Shown: in pieces, positions 37,376 to 49,976 of the stretch
Position numbering within the stretch: position 1 is the first letter of the stretch
Layout: each line of letters starts with the position of its first letter
Assembly: GCF_949628215.1 (NCBI RefSeq)
Contig: NC_134283.1
Coordinates: forward strand, 5,449,610-5,513,609
Length of the DNA: 64,000 nucleotides
Direction: 5' to 3'
Origin: Phalacrocorax aristotelis
Taxonomy: Eukaryota; Chordata; Aves; Suliformes; Phalacrocoracidae
The notes under the pieces: generated by a model
What the model was told of the DNA's origin: nothing
Database searches by the model: none
The model's input: only the letters and a program-made list of their open reading frames with translations
Position numbers and translations under genes: made by a program

Positions 37376-38548
37376 GGATCTGTGGGGGGTTTTGATGGTT
37401 CTATGGCAGGTAGCATTTTACTTAAATGGTATTTTTCTTTAGACAATCCACCAACTATGCAAAAATCTGTACACTCAGTGTCACTTTATGTTGTTTTGTT
37501 TCCCTTCATTATATTGTTCATCTTAGACATTCTATATCATGCAGTAACCTCAACCCCTGACTCAAAAATTGTTTAGATGTAAGCATAGCTAATCCCATTA
37601 AAATCACTATGAGTATCCTCACATAAAACTAGACGGATGATTTAGTAGGTTGCTGAATGATGGTCCCACTACCCATTAGGTCTAAATGTTCCCTGAGAGC
37701 CCTAACCCATAGACATTTATATACATTCTTAAAAATAAACAAAGATATTCATACACAAGTAAAGGACAGAAAGATTCATACCCATGCATTTAAACATGTG
37801 CTCACCTGCAGAATTAGATCCTGTCTTAAAGACCCCCTCCACGTGGATTTGAGTCGTGTTAATAGATTCATCAAATGAACGTACAACATAAAATTATTTA
37901 TTCCATTTTCCCAGTGGCAAAACTATCAAGTGCAACTTTAATCAACTTCTCCACATTTTATTCAGTACTAAAATACTGTCAAGCCCCAGGCAGAGGTCAT
38001 ACCTGAGCAGGCACAGATTTTATGGGGATATGTCTGCACAGGAACTTCACACTAACCATCCCTTGCAGGGAATTCCTTCCTGAGCTGTGCATAGTTTGTA
38101 ACTTGTTTTATTAATAGTGTAAACTATCACTTGACTTTTAGTTTTCATTTCAAAACTGCTTTTTAACAACATATACGACAGCCTTAGGGCAAACCTCTCT
38201 CTTGGATGCATGCAAACTTTGCTAGAGTCACTAAGGGCTATGCAGGCATAGCTTCAAAGGCAGATTTGGGACCTATAACTTTAATTCATCCACCAAATGG
38301 AGCTCCAAAATCCATTAAGGAAAAATAACTAGTAACCATCTGTCTTTATTCATCAGGCTGAAAGCAGTTAATCAAACCTAGTGGACATTTTTACTTTCTT
38401 CTTTCTCTCTCAACAGCTTTGAACACAGATGCGGCCTTTCCATAATTAAGCTGAGCATAGTAGCTCCTAGACAGATTAATCCTGGAGAGCTTGTCAAAAA
38501 TGTCAGATGGCGTACAGGTTCTGTGTCTTGCCCCTGGGATTTCTGCGA

Positions 38549-38559
<11 letters not shown>
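37376..38559. other. Intergenic DNA, nothing recognised
   Basis: No open frame, repeat or conserved motif that I can support. Confidence 0.5.

Positions 38560-38583
<24 letters not shown>
38560..38583. repeat. (AT)n microsatellite
   Basis: Twelve uninterrupted AT units preceded by TTTATTTATTT and followed by AAAATAAAATA. Likely length-polymorphic. Confidence 0.95.
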
Positions 38584-38590
<7 letters not shown>

Positions 38591-38594
38591 AATA

Positions 38595-38625
38595 GACAGA
38601 CAGATAGATAGATAGATAGATAGAT
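38595..38625. repeat. (GACA)2(GATA)n microsatellite
   Basis: Two GACA units pass into five to six GATA units, 12 bases after the AT repeat. The compound structure AT - spacer - GACA/GATA makes a useful length marker. Confidence 0.95.
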
Positions 38626-40073
38626 GTGGGCAGATTCAGGACACAATTATTAAAATTAACAGCTATCTGTAGCCCACGCTCTTACCTTATCACAGTGACA
38701 GCAGTGTTAGGGGAACCCAAGCTCTACAATAAGGTGTGTTTTTTCTCTCTCTGTCAGGGATGCAAGTCAGGATATCACCTCTGCAGTGAGCAAATGTCTC
38801 TGGGAACTGAACTGAAACACGGCATGCAAATGGCCACTAGAAGGCAGCTACTTTTACTCGATGCTGAACCACATTGTTACTCGTAACTGAAGGGGAAAAT
38901 TTTCTGTAAACTCATTTACACTGCTCTGAATCAACCTAAAGATGTGCCAAGTTACGGGAGTTATATTCTAACAAGCTGGAATATAGTTAGGCAGTTCATG
39001 CCTAACAACTATACCAGACACGTGTTTTTAGGGAAGTTCTCAGATATATGATATGGTTTCTATTAACTTTAAAAGGACATACGCAAATATCCAAGGTGGC
39101 TTTTAGATCTCAATTACTATTAATAATGAGCTCATATGTGTTTTCAATTTCCCTTTTTCTGAGTTCTAACATTTTAAAGCAGAGAGCATCTCCAATTCTT
39201 AAGGATTTTATGTTACTTGTTAAATATTCTGGTTTTTCAATTTAACTCTACAATCAAATTTATGGACTGAAACTAGGATTTAAAAGTACCAGCCTAGGAG
39301 CAATTTTTGCTTCCTTTAAACTACGTTTTTATTTTATTCTTAAATAAAGTAAAAGCTGACAGGAAATATATCTTTGTGAAATTAGAATTTCAATGTCATT
39401 CAAAAGTTAAAAAGTTCTTACCTTTACAACTGATTACAGACAAGAGTTGATGACTATTATTTTCAATTAAACAATGCAGTTTGAAAATTAGTTCTGCAAA
39501 ATAAGGAAAGACTGTCCCAGAGAAAGCTATTCAATGACCCTAGAAAAGAGACAGTCTAAAAATTCTAAATGTGAGGCTCTCTGTACTTACTCTTTTGATT
39601 TTGAAGGCACAGTGTGTTCGGACTTGAACAAATTTGCCAGCAGAACAAGTCTCAGGTTCTTCGCTCAGGCATAAACTGTATCTACATTGCAGCAGAGCCA
39701 CTTTCAGCTAGAATTTGTGGGGAAAGTACCCGTGAGATGCTAAGCCAGGTGAGGTTCCTTACAGGATGCTGTTTTGCAGACCTGCTACAGGTTCAGTCCT
39801 GTGCACTGCCTCATATTCACAATTCTGGCAGGAATTGTTTGCACTCTGCTCTTATCTTTTCTATTCATCTTTCATACATCTTCCTTGAGTCTAACTCCAG
39901 TTAGAAGAAGCTGAGTGGGACTCTTGCCACCCACTGTGTCCCTTTTGAGAAAGGATGCTCCATGCAAAACTCTTTGGATTTAACCAACAGAGGTCAGAGA
40001 GGAGGTATCTCACAGAACGGAGAATGTACAAAGCTGAGCCTCAGCTCTGGCAGATGAGTACCTTTAAGGGCTA
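38626..40073. other. Intergenic DNA, nothing recognised
   Basis: AT-rich. Open frames of under 100 codons only, with no family resemblance. Confidence 0.5.
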
Positions 40074-40120
40074 AGAATCATAGAATCATTCAGGTTGGAA
40101 AAAACCCTTAAGATCATTGG
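40074..40120 (-). mobile_element. CR1 3' terminal fragment
   Basis: AGAATCATAGAATCATTCAG followed by GTTGGAAAAAACCCTTAAG is the complement of a CR1 3' end, so the fragment lies on the minus strand. Only about 47 bp remain, the 3' tip of a severely 5'-truncated insertion. Confidence 0.85.
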
Positions 40121-43100
40121 ATACATGATAGAAATTAGTAATACCAGAATCTTTAAAACTGGAACTTGACACTGTGAAACTTTGCCAGCACATCAAACAG
40201 ATCCTGTACCCTCATGAGGCTAAACCACAGCCCAGCACTGTACAGTAACACACCTGCACAAGCAGGGGTACATTAAACAAATTATCCACTAAAATGAAAG
40301 TTCAAGCTTACAGTAATGCAAGCCAGAATATTAAAAGGAAAATACAAAGACTTTTAATAAAAGGTTAGAAGGGGCAACAATTACTTGCATACATTTTTTT
40401 GAATACCACTACATACTTGCGTGTTGTGTTGCTATAAAGAAGTCTCTTGTAATCTCTAAAGTCTCTAAAATGCCACAGAACATGTAAAGCTTTTATAAAA
40501 TCAATACTTATAGTGAAGGAACATGAAGACTTAGCTGAATGGTATTAAAGGTCTACATTTGGTACCTCACCTGCAAGAGTACAGTTCAACTACTAAAAGT
40601 CAAAATTGGACAGCTCCATTGCCCAGAGACTTCAGAAAGTGCAACTGAAATACAACAGTCATAACTCGAAGGCTGCAAAGGCAGCCACAGAACACATGCA
40701 CCAGAGGAAAAGATTACTCCAACAACGTTTCTTAGAGTGCTGCTGTGCAGCCCTCCAGCATGATGCACTAAACAAGCTATAGCCACTATGTGTGAAGTAT
40801 ATTCTCTGCTATTTACATACATATGCTTAGTTTGGCTTTAATTTTTGTACTAGATATTCTTCTTTTTATTCCTTAAAATGAGAAAGTAAATTAAAAGTTC
40901 ATAACCCTTCATCCCAAGATATCAGGCCATGAATTAACTTCAGCTATCATGGCCAGAAACATCCAGTGATCAACTTGTTAAATTTAATAGCTCAAATAAT
41001 CTAATAATTCTAATTTTAAGAAGTCTAAATTATGGAACACATTAATGATGTAATATTGCACCAAGATTACCTACAAAACTGGATTCAGTGGCAGCAGATG
41101 TTAACTGAGACCCCTTCTCAAAGTAGAATGTAGTGGAACTTATTCAGTCCTGGCTGGACCACTTCATTTCCTACCAGAGATAATAAAGGGGATAGGTTTC
41201 CTACCTAAATGGGAGGAATGCTTGTAGCCTAGTCTCACAAGGGACATTCCAACTTTGAAATTCTCTTCAAGTTAATAAACTTCAGGACACGATGAGAAGT
41301 CCATCACTGACAAAAACCTTACTGAAAAGACAAAAGTAGTGCGACCCCTTTGCAAACAAGACACACTGAGAGTTTGGCTGCATAATATATTCTCATTAGC
41401 ACTCACAAACTGCGAGTCATTTCGGTTTTTTAATTACAATTATGGAAAGCTTTTTCATAAACAGGTAAAACATCATGGGAGGTGGTATGATTCTGCCACG
41501 TAAATTAATAATGTGCATGTTGCTTAAGTGTGACCAACAGCCTGCTTTAGTTGATGCCTGTTCCTAGCAGAGATTACGTTTATTTATGAGGGTAGAGAAA
41601 GGAGCCAGGACCAAAACTATACAAGAAACACAAATAATGAAGTCCATTTGGCTTTACTATTAACAATACGGCACTCAAGGGATTCTCACTGGCCACTGAA
41701 ACTGCTTTCCCAGGCTTTCCTAGAGTATTTAATAAAAGGGCAAAGGAGCTTAGGCAATGTCAGTGACAGACTCAGGACAAGAGTTGTACTAGATAATGCC
41801 TTCTCTTGGAAAGTGCTAAAATGACAACTGCTAAAACAGTCATTCTGGTGATAACACTTATAATAATTATAAAACTTTAAAGTTTAATATCAAAATTGAT
41901 TAAGCAAGTAATTTTTCTCTATATCATTTTATTCAGCTAGTGCATAAAGAACTTAGGTTTGGGGTTTTTTTTTTATTTAAGATTACATATTAGTCTTGAG
42001 AATCTTTCATTATAGAAGAAAACCAGTTACTAGAACACGTCATTCTTCTAAGTCATTTAGACAACCATTTCAGTTTATACAGCTTGTCTGTAATGCATTT
42101 GATGCTTTATTCTTCCTAGGATCCTAGGATGAATGAAGAATTAAGCTGATGCACATCCTGGAATTAATCCAGCATTTTCAACTGGCACAAATTCTGTTTC
42201 AATGGGCTGGATACTCTCTGAAAGATAAAGAAGCACTTTAAATGCAAAGCTCAGTCAAAATTCTTTCACTGCAAGAATCAAACAAAAAAATCATATATTT
42301 GAATCCCCTGGTTATTCAGATCTTGCTTCTTCCTCAAAAATAGTAAGAATTCAAAATCAGTTATAACAAGATGCTGTGCCCGCAACTTCTGTTAAGAGGA
42401 GTGACAATTAATAGCGAGAACACCTTGCAATAAGTTACTTCAAGTTACAGCACGCTCACCCTCCCAGTTGAATAGCTCCCACTTTGAACATGTTCTTCTT
42501 GTTACCATTCCAGGACAAAACATGTCCAAATAAGGCTTTTGAACAGAAGATAAATGTATAAATATCTCATCTTTGTAACTTTAGTAACCTTGCCCCGTGG
42601 TAGAGTTAGGGGATTGATTTTGTTTTGACCAAGTGCCTTCAAACTTCAAAATTTTTGGTTCTGAACAAATCCATTTCAAAGGAAAACTCAGGTTTGTGCC
42701 AGAACCTCTTGATTTGAAGTAGCTCAGAATTAAGTCACATATCAGGGCATGATAAAATGCTTACGAATTCTGAATTCTACAATCATTAGTTTCACGGAAC
42801 AGAATAAATAGCATCACAGATACATAAGAATGCTGTGCTATTGTAAATACCAAGATGCCATTACGTAAGCCTTATAGAGGTTATCTAATTTAAACACAGC
42901 TGAAGCAAGAAAGAGATTGCATCCTTTTCTTGAAGTTGTTTTTCTCTACTTATATGTTCAAACTCTTACCTAATCCTTCCTCTGCAAAATTATGTAATTT
43001 TTGCAATGTTTTCAAGGTAATTACAGAACTAAAATGGGTGGTACTTTTTTAAGCCAGTGTCTGTTCTGCTTTCTTGCTGTTCTAAGTGCCTGAAAATGTG

Positions 43101-43715
43101 AGACCACTGCCTAGACCTTGAACGCAGTATCAAGAATATGAAAGCACCAGAAGTAAGTGTGAAGATGGATAACATTTCCTCAGCAACTATACTTCCTTTC
43201 CCCCTCAGCAAATACAGCTTCCACTGAGAAACCCACAGAAGTGCTACAACAAATTCAGGCTCCAGTGTTCCTGCTGACACATCTCTTTTCATCCTCATCT
43301 CCAGTACCTGCAGACTTCTTATTGACAGACAGAAAATTAACACAGTACAAAGTACAGATTAAAGAACACATTTTGCCTCAAGTTTGTTCTACATATGGTA
43401 CAGCACATGATTAGCTGCCTGTGAAGCCAAAAGATCCTTTAGATCCTTCCAAAAGATCAAGGTAGTATATCTCCAGCCATCAACCAGATGTTCAATTATT
43501 AGTGTCTGCAATGCATAGCAGACCAACTTCACCTTGTTTTTGCTAGATAAACAGGTAGGATTTCCATAAACCTATGGATAGTGGAATTAAATTATAAATT
43601 ACTACAGCAAGTAAGCCATTCCTTGTTATCAGTGTGGTAAATAAGGGCTGTTGGATGCACATCAATCACACTTGAAACCGAATCAGACAATTACTGAAAC
43701 GTAAGTATATACGGG
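40121..43715. other. Intergenic DNA, nothing recognised
   Basis: About 3.6 kb of AT-rich sequence. A frame at 43029-43343 (minus, 104 codons) has a mildly protein-like tail but no motif or splice context. Confidence 0.5.
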
Positions 43716-43799
43716 ATTGGGAGCAGCCCTGCAGAGAAGGACTTGGGGGTACCGGTGGATGAAAAGCTGGACATGAGCCGGCAATGTGCGCTTGCAGCA
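43716..43799 (+). mobile_element. CR1 ORF2 internal fragment
   Basis: The plus-strand frame reads GSSPAEKDLGVPVDEKLDMS and then RQCALAA with no stop. This matches the CR1 ORF2 segment usually seen as EKDLGVLVDEKLNMSQQCALAA. It is 84 bp, internal to ORF2, with neither CR1 end present, so it is the survivor of deletion on both sides. Confidence 0.85.
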
Positions 43800-46700
43800 C
43801 ATTCAGACATTCAGCATTGCACTCCAAAACCCGTCCTCTCTCACTTTGAGAGCAAAAACATCTATGAAAGTCTTTTCAAAAATATTTTGCTAGTCTTTTC
43901 ATAAGATGTTTCTTAATGTACTAACTTCTAAAGCATATAATCCTTTCAGGTACAAAGAGGCTCATTCCTTTAGCCCTTGCAGTCCTGTGTACCTCCTCTG
44001 CATTACTGAAATTACTCATGAAGTAAAGTTACAGGATGGGCTAAAATTTGGTTTTTTACCTCTAAGGTGCCACAGTTATCCTGGATAACAGCCTTTTATA
44101 CTGTTAAGTACTAACATGTACAGATATTAGCACCCCAGAACATCAGGTAACACATCAGGTCAAATTACAACTTAAAAAAAATCCCTAGACTTAAGGGAGC
44201 TTAAGGTCAGTATTGTTGAAGCAACCACTTACTTCAGTTACCTGGACTGAAATGCTTAGACATGGCTGTTAAGAGTCCCTTGAGATTCTGTTTAGCTCCA
44301 TGGAGGTTATGAAGAATAACATCCACTCATTCAGGAAAACTGGGTTATCAATGTGCCCTGCAGAGTACCCAGAGAGGCACAGACCATAAACAGCTATTTG
44401 TAGTCGACTTAAAAAGGGAGAACACAGGTTATCCTCAGTCCTGTACTCTAACTATTCACTTATCCTAAAATATGTAAACTTTCTTTCTTTCTTCCCTCCC
44501 TTTTAGGATAAATAACTAAGTATGATTTGAAAATATTATAATCTACATTTTTGAAGCATTACAGAAGGGAAAAGAAGGTCATGACTTCACAGAATGCATG
44601 CATCACTTCGTATACTGAACAGACACCTGAGAATCAAGTTTGTTCTTTAAGAATCCTTGTAAAAATAATTCAAGGAATTTTCAGTGTCTTTTACAGTAAT
44701 AATTTTGCATAACTAGTGCACTAAAGATGACCAGTGAAACCCTGCCATAAAATTCAAGATAGTCAGGGCATGACTACCGAGCTTAGGTTGTTCTGACCTG
44801 CGAGCAGCTATCTGGCAAGAAAGTTGACTTGTGTCATCCTGTTATTTACAAGATACAGTGCACATATGCTGCATGAAATACCTAGCTGGTAACTAAGCTG
44901 TAAGGTCAGGTTCCATGGCATCAGGTATAATGCTGATATTACTGATGTCAAGTACCTGTGCTACATCAGCATTATGGTAAAACAGCACCCTCTCTCAGGT
45001 CACACTGAAGAATATGTAACTGCAAAATGAATCATCCAGACACTTTAAGCAGCTGGTTCAACTGGCAACTGCTCGATATTTCCAACCAACCTGATCTTTT
45101 GGGGTGAAAACACCCAAAGTTTGAGCAGTTTGTACCTTCTGGAAAGCTGACTACACCCTTCTATGCCCAACATCACAGGGCAGAGCTGCTGCCATCGGCT
45201 GGTGAAAGGAGGCTACGAAAGGCTCCTGGCTGAGCAGCTTTGAGCAGGGCTGCCTTGACCAAATGAAGGGGGACAGAAACCTGTGAGCAGGGCCCTGCAC
45301 TGCTGCTGTCAACATCACAACTGAGCCCCTCTATGGGTTCATTGTTGGATCTTCCTTCTGGTCGTGTATGAAGAGGAACCTGCTAGCTACAGGTTAACAT
45401 TTATCCCAAAATCTGCATCCACGTTCAAGAGGATCCCAGAACTACAAGAAGATAGAATTTAGCCATTTTTTGACAGTATTAGGAAGAATCATGTAACAAA
45501 GGCATACATCTTCAGTGCAACAAGAACCTAACCTCTTCCTTCACCCAAAGATCTCAAAATACTCTGCAAACAGCGTGACCCTTTGCAAGAGCTCTGTTGA
45601 ATAAAAACCGCCTTCCATTTTGTGAATTCTTATTTTGACAAGGAACCCACTACTCCCCACATCTCCTTCTAGTCAGGACTAGAAATGTTTATGAAGTCTT
45701 ATCTCCTAAAATGAGACAACACAGAAGAATTAGATTAGGAAAATGATGTAAAGCAACTGTTCAGATGAACAATTTTAATCAGCCTTAGTGAATGGTGTTC
45801 ACTAAATAGCAAATACCGCTGATGTTGAAATCCTTTTATCTTCTCAGTGTGGAAGAGATACAATAAGTTTTTCCATTACTGGAACTCACAGGAAAAAGTA
45901 CTATAAGCACTTTGGATTGTCATCTCCATATCACCAGATGTATGACACTTTCCACAAGCAATACTGTACAGTGAACAAGTGTCCTAAGAAGAAGGCAATG
46001 TTAACATTTTCGGAGGGTCTAACTTACACACTTGCCTAAAGTCTTTAAGCCCCATACAACTGGCTTCCTGCTTTATTAATATTTGTACAGCACGTCCAAT
46101 TTGAGCTTCAGAAACACAAATGAAACAAGCACCACCACAAGCTTGGGCAGTGAAGAAGTGCAATGCCACCTTTATTACAGAACAGAAATCAGTTTTCTGA
46201 AGGTCACTCAGGAAACCTCTGTCAGAGCCAAGAATAAACCCAGACTAGCGTTTTTACCCCTAGCCCAGTCCTCTTTTAAAAATATCCCAGTCTAATACAG
46301 ATTGAAAGTGTTATTCTAAGTTTGAACATTACAATTCTCTCTACTTCCATTCACAATATGGATGCTGTTTTCACCTTTTTAGTACTATTCTAATAAATTG
46401 GTTTTATATCTTTTAGTAAGACCATTAATGTGGTTGGTTCTGACCTATTTTTAAGTATTGTTCTCTTCTCTCAACCCACTGTTAATGAAAAAACAAAGCA
46501 CAATTAAGTAATACCAAAAAGAAATCAATCAAATAGCACAAACGAGTAGAAAAAGGTTTATTTCCCCAGATGAAGTACTTCCCTGCTTCCTGAGACAGTA
46601 CTGTTGGCATGCTTTGTATTTTTATGACAAAAATAATTTTACTAGTTAATTATTTTGAATTGCAAAGGGAACCAGATGAACTGACATACTGTGAAAGAAT

Positions 46701-47732
46701 AATTAATTATTTCATTGCTCACTCTAACTTGCATTGTTCACTACAACTGTTTATTTAGCTCTATTTAATTGCTGATTTAAGGATTTCTTTGCAGCCTGTT
46801 TCAGCTTCATTGCAACTCAGGTTGTGGCAGATAACACCCCACTTACACTGCAAGTGGTTCTATCCTGACACATCTGTCCCTAGCCTGCAATTCCACGTAT
46901 CAAGGAGATCTCCTCAAGTGTAACGTAGGCTGAATCTCCGCATGCTGGGATATATGGAAGGCATGCTCTGAAATACCTGGTTCTTTAACATGAAAATTGG
47001 TAGTGGAGACCAGGTTTACATGTTTTTTAAAAAAAGAAACAGTTCCAGGACAAACATTCCATTATACATAAAGTAAAACTGGAAGTCCATTTATTGGCTT
47101 ACAGAATTTACAGATGGCAATATAGAATCTATGATGCACTCAGAAAGCCCCTAAAGTCTTAGGTAAAGCAGGGTCTCACAGGAAATGAAAGAGCATGAAC
47201 AAATGGGTTGTGCAAAACGATGAGATCTGAGGGTCTTAACATCAAATCCGCCAATGTAAAGTGAGGACAATATTTACCCCCAGCTTTCACAGATGTCACC
47301 ATTTTGAAGGAATGAGTGTTCGTTACCATTCTTTGAAGCCAAAAGGGACTATTTACTATAATGAGAAATAAAACTGACAGTTGTTTAAGAGCAGAAGCTG
47401 TACAGTATCTTAACTACATCTTTATTATATTAATATTTACTCTAATTATGAGATAATCTGACACAATTTGCTCACTGTAGATAACATAGCAGGCAGAAAA
47501 CAAGAAAAAGCAGGATGTAGAAAAAGAGAGAGGTATCAATCCTGCAAACTGTCCTGCATGGAGGTATCACAAAGCCCAGATGACAAAATGTCATTCAGAG
47601 GTTAACAGCTGCCTATTCAAATACAAGGATTTACCTAAACAACATGGAGTGCAAGGTCAGAGACACTGTTCAGATAGTACAAAGCTCTATAAGCTATTAG
47701 AAGAAAGTGGCTGAACATGTGAAGTTTCCATT
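43800..47732. other. Intergenic DNA, nothing recognised
   Basis: About 3.9 kb of AT-rich sequence without supported features. Confidence 0.5.
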
Positions 47733-47863
47733 CATGGAGATATTCAATACCAACATGGTCCCAAGTAACCTCCCTGGCTGAACCTGCCTTGTGCGGGGGT
47801 TTCAACTGGGCAATATCTAGCATTTCCTTCCAACCTCAACTATTCTGCAATTCTGCAATATTC
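47733..47863 (+). mobile_element. CR1 3' end fragment
   Basis: Begins ATGGAGATATTCAATACCAA, passes through GAACCTGCCTTGTGCGGGGG and TTCCTTCCAACCTCAACTAT, and ends in ATTCTGCAATTCTGCAAT. This is the plus-strand CR1 3' UTR with a diverged terminal repeat. It is about 130 bp, 5'-truncated, and older looking than the CR1 at 5-6 kb. Confidence 0.8.
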
Positions 47864-49259
47864 CATTCAAATGTAATCTGTTTGATCAGAAGACAGACAT
47901 CAACTGTCATAACCTACTGTGAGACTCCTCAAAGATACAACACTCTGTGTTAGCAGATCTCAGGAAAAATTCAGGACTCTCTTGTACCTTCCAGGTGATT
48001 AAACACTTGGGAAAACTTTCTAAAAAACTTCATCAAGTAGGTATTATGCATAAATCCAGAAGGTATATACAGCACTACGGAATTAATATATTTTAGTATT
48101 TGTTACTAAAATTACTTTATTAGTAAGTGATTTTTCTGCTTCCGAGCTAGATTTCTCACGCCTTTGTGAACGCACCATTGATTATACATCTGCAAGGCAT
48201 TTTAAGGGATGCTTCAAGCCTGCCTCAAACCCACCCTTCTGCCCATACAGGCAGGGAAATCAGCTACGATTGAAGGATGCCCTCCAAACCAGACATTCCG
48301 CACATCTACATGGATGCAGCAGCTCTGTATAGTCAGGTTGTACAGCACAAGCTTAACGCTGAAATTGCTATTCAAGAGTCAGAGGTTCACCAGCAAGAAA
48401 TCATTGCTAAAAGAAATTCTTTAATGCTCACAGAACTCTTTTTAGAATCTGCTTAGTTTTCATTCATGCTAGCCATCAATCGAAATAAAAACACAGCACA
48501 CTGCGTCTACTTCTGTCAAGGTTTTGCAAAACAGAAACTTGCGTGTTTTAAGCAGTTTTGACACTGAATCTGCTTTTTGAGTTCTAACATTCCCCAAGTG
48601 ATTCACGCTTCTGCAAAAGAAAAAGGGAAAATACAACAAAATAGACTTTGATAGCGTAATTCTTCGTTGTTTTCCTATTCCACCTCTCTCTCACAGTTTG
48701 CAGTGGCTTGCTGATGCTTAACTCTGGAGCCGTTCCACTGCAGTCAGTCAGCACTCTCCATTGCTTTCTCACTGCCAGAAACATTTCAGGCGCTGCATGA
48801 AGCGCAGCAGATTTCAGTTAGTGTGTTATGTGGTACAGGCTTGCGACAGATGCACCGGGATGTGGGACAGCCACGTTCATGGCCTCGAGAAATGCGAGGG
48901 CACAGGCCTCCTGGATAAGGTGGGTTATTGAAAGGCGGCTGTGGCATCTTTATACCAGCGTGTAACTGGTGTAGTCACCTGTCCCCCCAAAACTAAAGGG
49001 CTCTTTGGCCACAAGGACCCCCTCAAAGGTCCTCACGCCCCTGGGCTGATACTTGCAGGCACCCACTGAGGGAAAAGAACAAACACGGGGATGTGACACA
49101 GCTGGAAAGGGTTCAAAGACAACACGAGATTCCCCATTTTAAAGTGCCTCACGCTGTGAGCCAAGCTCTGGTCGAGGGTCCCTGGGGAAGGGAAGGGGAA
49201 AGCTGCATCTTGCACCCACGTAAATTGACACAACACGGCAATATCCAACTAACCGACGG
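47864..49259. other. Upstream flank of SDR42E1
   Basis: GC content rises towards the CpG island from about 48.8 kb. No coding exon or repeat was recognised. Confidence 0.5.
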
Positions 49260-49329
49260 TCACCGGGAGAAAAACCCAACGCCTACCGAGAGACGTCCCG
49301 CCAGACGGTGCCCCCGCCCAGACCGCCCC

Positions 49330-49340
49330 GCCGCCATCTT
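49330..49340 (-). promoter_or_regulatory. YY1-like site
   Basis: GCCGCCATCTT, whose complement AAGATGGCGGC is the classic YY1 core found just inside many CpG-island promoters. It lies about 100 bases upstream of the putative exon 1 donor. Confidence 0.5.
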
Positions 49341-49366
49341 ACCGCTCGGCGCCCGCCCCCCGCCGG

Positions 49367-49379
49367 ACTCCATTTCCCG
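49367..49379 (+). promoter_or_regulatory. ZNF143/THAP11-like site
   Basis: ACTCCATTTCCCG resembles the ACTACAATTCCCA motif bound by ZNF143 and THAP11 in housekeeping promoters, with two or three differences. It is 27 bases from the YY1-like site. A functional role is inferred only. Confidence 0.3.
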
Positions 49380-49908
49380 TGGGGCCCAGCGGCGCCGCCA
49401 CCGCGGCAGCGCGGAGCTCCGGGAGGCGGCGGCCGGCGCAGCAGGTACGGGCAGGAGGCGGCGGCTGCGCCGGGCCGGGTGAGCCCCCTTCCCGCCCGCG
49501 GGGCTCCTCAGCGCGGCTCCGCGCTCCTGCAGCTCATCTCCGAGAGGGCTCCGGCCGCCACGGGCCGTGCTGCGGGGGCCCGATCCCGCCCGGGCTGCTC
49601 CGCCTGCCGTCGGCTGTACACGGAAGAGCCGCAAAACAAGGCCCGGGGAGGGGAGTTGAAGACTTAACTCTTCATAACAGCAGTTATATTTTTGCTTTTT
49701 TCACAGCAGTCATCTTTTCTCCAAGTCCAACCGGGGCAGAGTGTATTTCTGCCTTGCGTAGTAGATGGTGAAATGAAAAGCTTTAGTTAAAGCATGAAAT
49801 AAATCTCTGCATAACTGAGTGTGTAGTGACTTTAAGATTGATTTTGATGTGTTTATTTACAATGTGTTTTATAGGTCAATTTCCTTAAATAGTGCCAAAG
49901 GAAAGAGG

Positions 49909-49976
49909 ATGGAACCAGAAAATACTACCAAGGAAACAGTCCTCATTACTGGAGGAGGTGGTTATTTTGGCTTCCG
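49909..49976 (+). CDS. SDR42E1: SDR42E1 first coding exon
   Basis: The exon opens after acceptor TTTATAG|GTCAAT at 49873-49874, with a 34-base leader. ATG at 49909 sits in AGAGGATGG (A at -3 two bases off, G at +4). It encodes MEPENTTKETVLITGGGGYF followed by GF and two bases of Arg23, and ends CCG|GTTAGT. The start matches the human protein in position. Confidence 0.92.

Larger units (their letters stand above)
49260..49660 (+). promoter_or_regulatory. CpG-island promoter and non-coding exon 1 of SDR42E1
   Basis: A sharp 400 bp block of very high GC and CpG density in an otherwise AT-rich region, immediately upstream of SDR42E1. No TATA box is evident. Two possible first-exon donors are seen: GCAG|GTACGG after 49444 and CCGG|GTGAGC after 49478. 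Either would join to the acceptor at 49873-49874. The island is typical of a broadly expressed gene, unlike HSD17B2. Confidence 0.8.

Noticed and set aside
41765-41805. Sequence resembling the CR1 block ACTAGATGA..CTT
   Set aside because: Too short and diverged, with no neighbouring CR1 blocks.
49260-49634. Minus-strand and plus-strand frames of 119-130 codons in the CpG island
   Set aside because: Arg/Pro/Ala/Gly-rich translations in all frames are the expected effect of GC-rich promoter DNA.
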